A DNA stretch of 64,000 bases from Ovis canadensis. Lineage: Eukaryota > Chordata > Mammalia > Artiodactyla > Bovidae. Both the position numbers and the translations under genes were made by a program. Each line of letters starts with the position of its first letter. Positions within the stretch are counted from its first letter, which is position 1. The DNA lies in assembly GCF_042477335.2 (NCBI RefSeq), contig NC_091246.1, positions 15,869,001-15,933,000 on the forward strand, in the 5' to 3' direction. The notes beneath the pieces are model-generated. The model did not search any database, was not told where the DNA came from, and saw only the letters and a program-made list of their open reading frames with translations. This document shows positions 57,226 through 64,000 of this stretch, piece after piece.

Positions 57226-58005
57226 TAAATGATCTTGAACAAGTTGCTCAGTTTTTCTCAGCATCAGTCTCATCTATACAGAGGGACTGGAATGGATCAT
57301 CTTTGTGGTTTTTGATCTCTAAAATTACACTACAACAGGTTAATCATGAAGTACTCAGACAACAAATGTAAATTATTTCCGAAGTAGGGTGGCATAGAAG
57401 TTAAAAAAAGAGAGACATCATAAAACTAAATTTCACTTACTGCCCAAGAATCAAGGGGGAAAATCTCATTTCTTTCAATTCCCAGAATACTTCTGAAAAT
57501 TGTACAAGTTGATAGTTCTGAGCTTTACATGGAAAATTGTCATGGATACAAAAGGGAAGGCTCCTCCCCAAATCACACTGTTACTATTAATGTAAGTAGT
57601 AGCTGAAATCAAAACCCAGACCTTCTGACTCCAAGCTTTAGAGCAGCGTATTTTGCAAATGTCACATAAATCACCCTTGCTATACTTATCATCTTCCTGA
57701 AGTGGGTCAGTAGCATCACTGCTATTCTGTTATTTCCGAAAGTGGAAACCCGTCACAAGAATCTCAACCACTAAATATATATATATGAGTACGAGAGGGA
57801 AAGTAGAGCAAACAACAACAAAACACCCCTCCAATCACTTTATTACTAAATAACACTGCTTCAAAGAAACCAACACTGTGATTAAAGAATACTAAGAAAT
57901 AACAATGAGAACTCTATATGCATTAATACTTATATGATGTGATTTAAAAAGTAATCACAGACTAACACTAAACATTTATTATTGAACCAAAATTAACAAA
58001 CTAAG

Positions 58006-58580
58006 CATGTAATCACTGCAGATGGTGACTGCAGCCATGAAATTAAAAGACACTTACTCCCTGGAAGGAAAGATATGACCAACCTAGACAGCATCTTAAA
58101 GAGCAGAGACATTACTTTGCCAACAAAGGTCCATCTAGTCAAGGCTATGTTTTTCCAGTGGTCATGATGTGAGAGTTGGACTGTGAAGAAAGCTGAGCAC
58201 CGAAGAATTGATGCTTTTGAACTGTGGTGTTGGAGACGACTCTTGAGAGTCCCTTGGACTGCAAGGAGATCCAACCAGTCCATCCTAAAGGAGATCAGTC
58301 CTGGGTTTCATCGGAAGGACTGATGTTGAAGCTGAAACTCCAATACTTTGGCTACCTGATGCAAAGAGCTGACTCATTTCAAGAGACCCTGATGCTGGGA
58401 AAGATTGAGGGCAGGAGGAGAAGGGGATGACAGAGGATGAGATGGTTGGATGGCATCACCGACTCGATGGACATGGGTTTGGGTGGACTCCGGGAGATGG
58501 TGATGGACAGGGAGGCCTGGCGTGCTGCAATTCATGGGGTCGTAAAGTCGGACACCACTGAGCGACTGAACTGAACTGAA
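58006..58580 (+). mobile_element. 5'-truncated BovB 3' end
   Basis: From GCAGATGGTGACTGCAGCCA to the terminal GCGACTGAACTGAACTGA. Retains the pol C-terminal frame in pieces ([17 protein letters not shown]). Low divergence, so relatively young. Confidence 0.93.
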
Positions 58581-58849
58581 AAAGAAAAGCTCAACCTCAT
58601 TAATTACCAGAAGCACAAAGTTCAATGTCAGATTATCATTAATCCAATAATGGTCACACTGGAAAAGACTGTCTTGAATAATTTTTGGTGTTAAGTGTGA
58701 AGAGAGGAATATACTTTCAGAATGAGAGTATCAAATGATATAATGTTTTGTGGACAATATGCCAAAATGTCTCATTGGCAGAGGGTGTGTGGGAGGGTGT
58801 GTGTAGATTCAACCTGGCAATACCACTTTGGGTCATGCATCAAAGAAAA

Positions 58850-60480
58850 CTGGAGAGCTAGACTTTGGAACCAGGTTCACTGACCCGTCCAAGCTTCTGG
58901 CCTTATTCCTTTACCTCAAGCCAATGATCTTCACTTCCAACCCATTTAAGTCATCTATTCACAGTCATTCAGAACACAGGTTGAATCTCATCATCCCCAA
59001 AATGCTCTTCAAAATTATAACAGTGCTGATCTCGTCCCATCAACTCTCTCAGTAACTGTTCACCACACCTGGTCTCGCATTCCATTCCAACTCTGGTCCC
59101 CTGAGCCTCTCCTTTTGTTCCAGCTCTGTTCAGCTTAGACAAGAATGCCACTGCTTCTGTCACTCCTAACACCACACGCTTGTCTTCCTACTGCTCCTGC
59201 CAGGCAAATTTCCACATATGGAGCAACACAACTGAATTTCCCAGTACTCAAAAACTGACATCAACCACTCTGTGGTGTCATACTCTTCTACGTTACTTAG
59301 CTAACAAACTTCACCTGTAATACCTAACCAGCTACCTAGCCACATTCACAGTCTTCTAAATGTTACTGAAGAAGAGGAAAGACATTCCCAATCTTTCTGT
59401 TCCCCTGGTTAGCCCTCTCTTCCATCCTCCAAGACATTGCTGTTTCAAATCTGTACTCTCCTCTAAATTTGATTCCCAACACTTGCCCCCTCCACACAGA
59501 TGACTACTTTCTACTTCATTCAAGACACAGACAACACTCCAGGAGCTCACACTCTCAACTTGCTGTTTCCAAACTGACACATGGGTTTTTTGCATCCAGA
59601 TTTACCTGATCTCCATTTCTTCTCTACTACATGAAAGGTATCCCTCTCTTCAAATCTAATTCCTGTTGTCCCTCCAGTACCTTGCTGAATTCGTTATATT
59701 TCCTATCCCCTCATCCACTTTTATTTTCAACCTCTCCCTCAAAGCCAGTTCACTTACATTCACATAGACCTAATTCTCTATCATCTTAAAAAAACCCCTC
59801 CCCCAATCTCTCCCCTGCTAGTTACACTCTCCTCCCTTTAGTCTCAAGCAATTTCCAAAAAAGTTAACTACACATTGCTTTTACTTACTCACAACTGCAT
59901 ACTTCTTACTCAAGAATGCAATACAATGCAGATAAACTGAAGCATGGACTTTGTTCTCATTTTGCTGCGTATTTTCTGCAGCAGCGTTACTCCTACAATG
60001 ACAATAAGGTGGCCTCCCCAGTACCCCTGAATTTAGCAGCATCAGCCCCCGACGCGTCTTAATCCTTCTCCATAGTATTTCTTGACCTCTCTGTCACGGC
60101 TGACAGCACTGACCCACTTCTCCCTTTCACACTGTCTTACTTTGGATTCCGTAACACTGAACTGCTCCAGGTCTCCTCCTACCTCTGCTCCCTCCCTTCT
60201 GAAATCCCCTCCTGGCCCAGACCTTTAAGGGTTACTCAAGGCCATGCTTTTGACTGAATTTTCTTTTACACACTCTTCCAGGATAATCGATCTCATCTAC
60301 TTCTAGTTTTAAGAACCAACTGGATGTCACCTGTATCTCTAGCCCAGTTCTCCCTTGACCTTCAGTTTTGCATATCCAACTCTACTAGAAACCTTCACCG
60401 GATATCCCATAGGCATTTGAACCAGAATGTATTTGCTGAAGGATGGTTTCTAGACTACTTTAAGTCTTCTCTAACCCAAT
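58850..60480. other. Pyrimidine-rich intronic block, unassigned
   Basis: About 1.6 kb with strong C+T excess on the plus strand, thus purine-rich in RAD23B pre-mRNA. It may be an ancient, unrecognised repeat; I cannot assign it. No exon is supported. Confidence 0.4.
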
Positions 60481-60559
60481 CAAGCTGAGCACCATTTTGA
60501 AACAGCTTATACTTCAGAAAAGCCTTCTTTTCAGTTGTTGTGAAGCAGGAAAAGTTAGC

Positions 60560-63443
60560 AACTCTTGCACGTGGCTTCTCCGGGAAAGGTTATGTCCAGC
60601 AGCCAATGTAGTTACAACTCCTTTAACACAGTCAACAAGAGTCCAAAATGCAGTACTTGAGTGCAACCTCAAAAATGACAGAGTGATCTTTGTTCATTTC
60701 CAAGGCAAACTATTCAGTATCACAGTAATCCAAGTCTACGACCCAACCCCTAATGCTGAAGAAGCAGAAGTGGAACGGTTCTATGAAGACCTACAAGACC
60801 TTCCAGAACTAACACCAAAAAAAGGTGTCCTTTTCATCATAGGGGACTGGAATGCAAAGTAGGAAGTCAAGAGATACCCAGAGTAACAGGCAAGTTTGGC
60901 ATTGGAGTACAAAATGAAGCAGGACAAAGGCTAACAGTTTTGCCCAGACAACACAGTGGTCATAGCAAACACCCTCTTCCAACAACACAAGAGACGACTC
61001 TACACATGGACATCACCAGATGGTCAATGTCGAAACCAGATGGATTATATTCCTTGCAACTGAAGATGGAAAAGCTCTATACAGTCAGCAAAAAACAAGA
61101 TCAGGAGCTGACTGTGCCTCAGATCATGAACTCCTTATTGCAAAATTCAGACTTAGATTGAAGAAAGTAGGGAAAACCACTAGACCGTTCAGGTATAACC
61201 TAAATTAATTTCCTTACGATTATACAGTTGAAGTGACAGATTCAAGGGATTAGATGTGATAGACAGGGTGCCTGAAGAATTGTGGACGGAGGGAGGTTCG
61301 CAACATTGTATAGGAGGCTGTGATTAAAACCATCCCCAAGTAAAAGAAATTCAAAAGGCAAAATGTCTAAGGAGAGCTTACAAATAGCTGAGAAGAAGAA
61401 AAGCAAAAGACAAAAGAGAAAAGGAAAGATATATCCATCTGAATGCAGAGTTCTAAAGAACAGCAAGGAGAGATAAGAAAACCTTCTGCAGTGATCAATG
61501 AAAAGAAATAGAGAACAGAATGGGAGAGACTTGAGAACTCTTCAAGAAAATCAGAGATACCAAGGGAACATTTCATGTAAAGATGGGCTCAATAAAGGAC
61601 AGAAACGGTATGGACCTAACAGAAGCAGAAGATACTAATAAGAGGTGCCAAGAATACACAGAAGAACTATACAAAAAAATCATCATGACCCAGATAATCA
61701 CGATGGTGTGATCACTGACCTAGAGCCAGATACCCTGGAATGCAAAGTCATGTGGGCCTTAGGAAGCATCATTGTGAACAAAGTTCATCATTATGAACAA
61801 AGTGGAGGTGATGGAATTCCAGCTGAGCTATTTCAAATCCTAAAAGATGATGTTGTGAAAGTGCTGCACTCAATATGTCAGCAAATTTGGAAAACTCAGC
61901 AGTGGCCACAGGACTGGAAAAGGTCAGTTTTCATTCCAATCCCAAAGAAAGGCAATGCCAAAGAATGCTCAAACTACTGCACAATTGCACTCATCTCACA
62001 CGCTAGCAAAATTATGCTCAAAATTCTCCAAGCCAGGCTTCAACAGTCAATGAACCATGAACTTCCAGATATTCAAGCTGGATTTAGAAAAGGCAGAGGA
62101 ACCAGAGATCAAATTGCCAACATATATCAGATCATAGAAAAAGCAAAAGAATTCCAGAAAAACATCTACTTCTGCTTCACTGACTACACTAAAGCCTTTG
62201 ACTGTGTGGACCACAACAAAATGTGGAAAATTCTTCAAGAGATGGGAATACCAGACCACCTGACCTGCCTCCTGAGAAATCTGTATGCAGGTCAAGAAGC
62301 AACAGTTAGAACTGGACATGCAACAACAGACTGGTTCCAAACAGGAAAAGAAGTACGGCAAGGCTGTATATTGTCACTCTGCTTATTTAACTGATATGCA
62401 GAGTACGTTGTACAAAATGTTGGGTTGGATAAAGTACAAGCTGGAATCAAGATTGTCAGGAGAAATATCAATAACCTCAGATATGCAGGCTATACCACTC
62501 TTATGGCAGAAAGTGAAGAGGAAATAAACAGGCTCTTGATGAAAGTGAAAGAGGAAGAGCGAAAAAGCTGGCTTCCGTGCAGTTCAGATCAGTTCAGTCG
62601 CTCAGTCATGTCCGACTCTTTGCGACCCCATGAATTGCAGCACGCCAGGCCTCCCTGTCCATCACCATCTCCTGGAGTTCACTCAGACTCATGTCCATCG
62701 AGTCCGTGATGCCATTCAGCCATCTCATCCTCGGTCGTCCCCTTCTCCTCCTGCCCCCAAAAGTCAACATTCAAAAAATTAAGATCATGGCAGCCAGTTC
62801 CATCACTTCATGGCAAATAGATGGGGAGACAACGGAAACAGTGAGAGACTGTATTGTCTTGGGCTCCAAAATCACTGCAGATGGTGACTGCAGCCATGAA
62901 ATTAATAGACACTTGCTTCTTGAAAGAAAAGCTATGATCAACCTAGACAGAATATTAAAAAGCAGAGACATTACTTTGCCAGCAAAGGTCCATCTAGTCA
63001 AAGCTATGGTTTTTCCAACAGTCACATATGAATGTGAAAGTTGGACCATAAAGAAAGCTGAGTGCCGAAGAACTGATGCTTTTGAACTGTGGTGTTGGAA
63101 AAAGACTCTTGAGAGTCCCCTGGATTGCAAAGAGAGCAAACCAGTCCATCCTAAAAGAAAGCAGTCCTGAATATTCATTGGAAGGAATGATGCTGAAATT
63201 GAAGCTCCAATACTTTGGCCACCTGATGCAAAGAACTGACTCACTGGGAAAGACCCTGATGCTGGGAAAGACTGAAGGCAGGAGAAGGGGACGACAGAGG
63301 ATGAGATGGTTGGATGGCATCACCGACTCGATGGACATGAGTTTGAGCAAGCTCTGGGAGTTAGTGAAGGACAGGAAAGCCTGGCATGCTGCAGTCCATG
63401 GGGTCATAAAGAGTAAAACATGACTGAACGACTGAACTGAACT
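60560..63443 (+). mobile_element. BovB LINE, long copy, inactive
   Basis: Endonuclease end with GVLFIIGDWNAK (near 60825-60862), linker, reverse transcriptase ORF 61645-62394 (AFDCVDHNKMWKILQEMG), then the pol C-terminus and 3' end at GAACTGAACTG (63433-63443). Damage includes stops in the endonuclease and linker, frameshifts, conversion of the YADD motif to YAGY (62482-62493), and a nested fragment at 62577-62760. The true 5' end is unclear. Confidence 0.92.
62577..62760 (-). mobile_element. BovB tail inserted antisense into the longer BovB
   Basis: GTGCAGTTCAGATCAGTTCA and GTCGCTCAGTCATGTCCGAC are the reverse complement of the BovB 3' terminus; it extends to about 62760. It separates GAAAAAGCTGGCTT from CAACATTCAAAAAATTAAG, which are contiguous in BovB. 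Confidence 0.88.
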
Positions 63444-64000
63444 GTGCTGAGCCCCGTGTCAATGCTTCCATTAAGTCGTCTCAAAAGGATGGGCCTAATA
63501 CTAAGCACTACGATCAGAGTCAACAACAAGTTTCTCCTGGCTGAAGCAGGGATATGGAACTATACTTTCATTTTGCTGCTTATTTCCCCCTAGATAAAGG
63601 ATGGTAGTTTATCACTGATTAGAGACAGAATATGGTTAAGACTCAAGAAATCTATTTTTTTTTCTTAGCCACACACTTCTCTTTTATGAAGTTGTACATT
63701 TTAAAAGAAAAACATACTCAACACCTTCTACTAAATATAGCTAACATCGCTTTTTTTACCCAAAAGGGAGACAATCGTAATAGTTTATTGAAAAAAGCCA
63801 ATGCAAAAGCAGATCAGTTATCCTTTTCATCCCATTCTGTTCTGAGGTAGTTGTCTCTCACTTCTCCAATATTCCTTACATTAAATCCAGTGGTTCCAAC
63901 TTATCATCTAACTACTTTCCAATGTGAACACTATATTGTATCCCATGACACTATCTTAGTTCAGGCCAACCACCATTAAACGTAGTTATTTCCACAAATT

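Larger units (their letters stand above)
56631..64000 (-). other. RAD23B: RAD23B intron 1, partial (over 7.3 kb)
   Basis: Begins at the exon 2 acceptor and runs off the window. No exon 1, CpG island or promoter is visible up to 64000. It carries a MER5-like element, two BovB copies and a pyrimidine-rich block. 63445-64000 holds nothing recognised. Confidence 0.85.

Noticed and set aside
61645..62394. 249-codon reverse transcriptase frame as a host gene
   Set aside because: It is the pol region of a damaged BovB element with broken flanking frames and a lost YADD motif.
56631..64000. Search for RAD23B exon 1 and promoter
   Set aside because: No CpG island and no sequence coding for the recalled N-terminus (MQVTLKTLQQ) is visible on the minus strand; exon 1 must lie beyond the window.
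1..64000. tRNA-like A and B boxes
   Set aside because: All that I noticed belong to CHR-2 or Bov-tA SINEs, which derive from tRNA; no functional tRNA cloverleaf was found.
1..64000. CRISPR array, operon or phage-like structure
   Set aside because: The sequence is mammalian nuclear DNA; the dispersed repeats are SINEs and LINEs with no regular spacing.

Overview
This is a vertebrate nuclear window from a ruminant, most likely a bovid. The evidence is the repeat content: BovB (RTE-type) LINEs, Bov-tA and BOV-A2 SINEs, CHR-2-type tRNA-derived SINEs of Cetartiodactyla, and older mammalian MIR, L2, L1, hAT, Tigger and MaLR relics. No prokaryotic or mitochondrial features are present. I cannot name the species from the sequence alone.

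One protein-coding gene is supported: RAD23B, on the minus strand. Nine coding exons (2-10 if numbered as in human) lie between 56630 and 32518, all with GT-AG introns and a continuous frame. They encode 386 residues ending in FDED and stop. Exon 1, expected to supply about 22 N-terminal codons, lies beyond position 64000. The protein is a proteasome shuttle and XPC partner with the order UBL, Pro/Ala/Thr linker, UBA1, linker, XPC-binding domain, Gly-rich linker, UBA2. Its 3'UTR runs from 32517 toward about 30150.

Layout: 1-30150 is gene-free intergenic DNA downstream of RAD23B. In human this interval leads toward KLF4 (synteny recalled, not seen here). It holds an antisense BovB, an L1 with a 5' inversion carrying nested insertions, many Bov-tA, BOV-A2 and CHR-2 SINEs, MaLR-like LTRs, a large hAT-like relic, two mariner-derived palindromes, a CpG-bearing GC-rich patch near 18.5 kb, and a candidate regulatory block at 12.72-13.08 kb. 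30150-56630 is the 3'UTR, exons and introns. 56631-64000 is part of intron 1, dominated by two BovB copies and a pyrimidine-rich block.

I found no new multi-gene system. The items most worth a second look are the mariner hairpins resembling ruminant repeat-derived microRNA loci, the octamer/FOX/CCAAT/E-box block, a 74-codon hydrophobic frame in the RAD23B 3'UTR, a Lys-to-Arg difference in the UBL relative to recalled human, and several well-preserved retroelement rearrangements.
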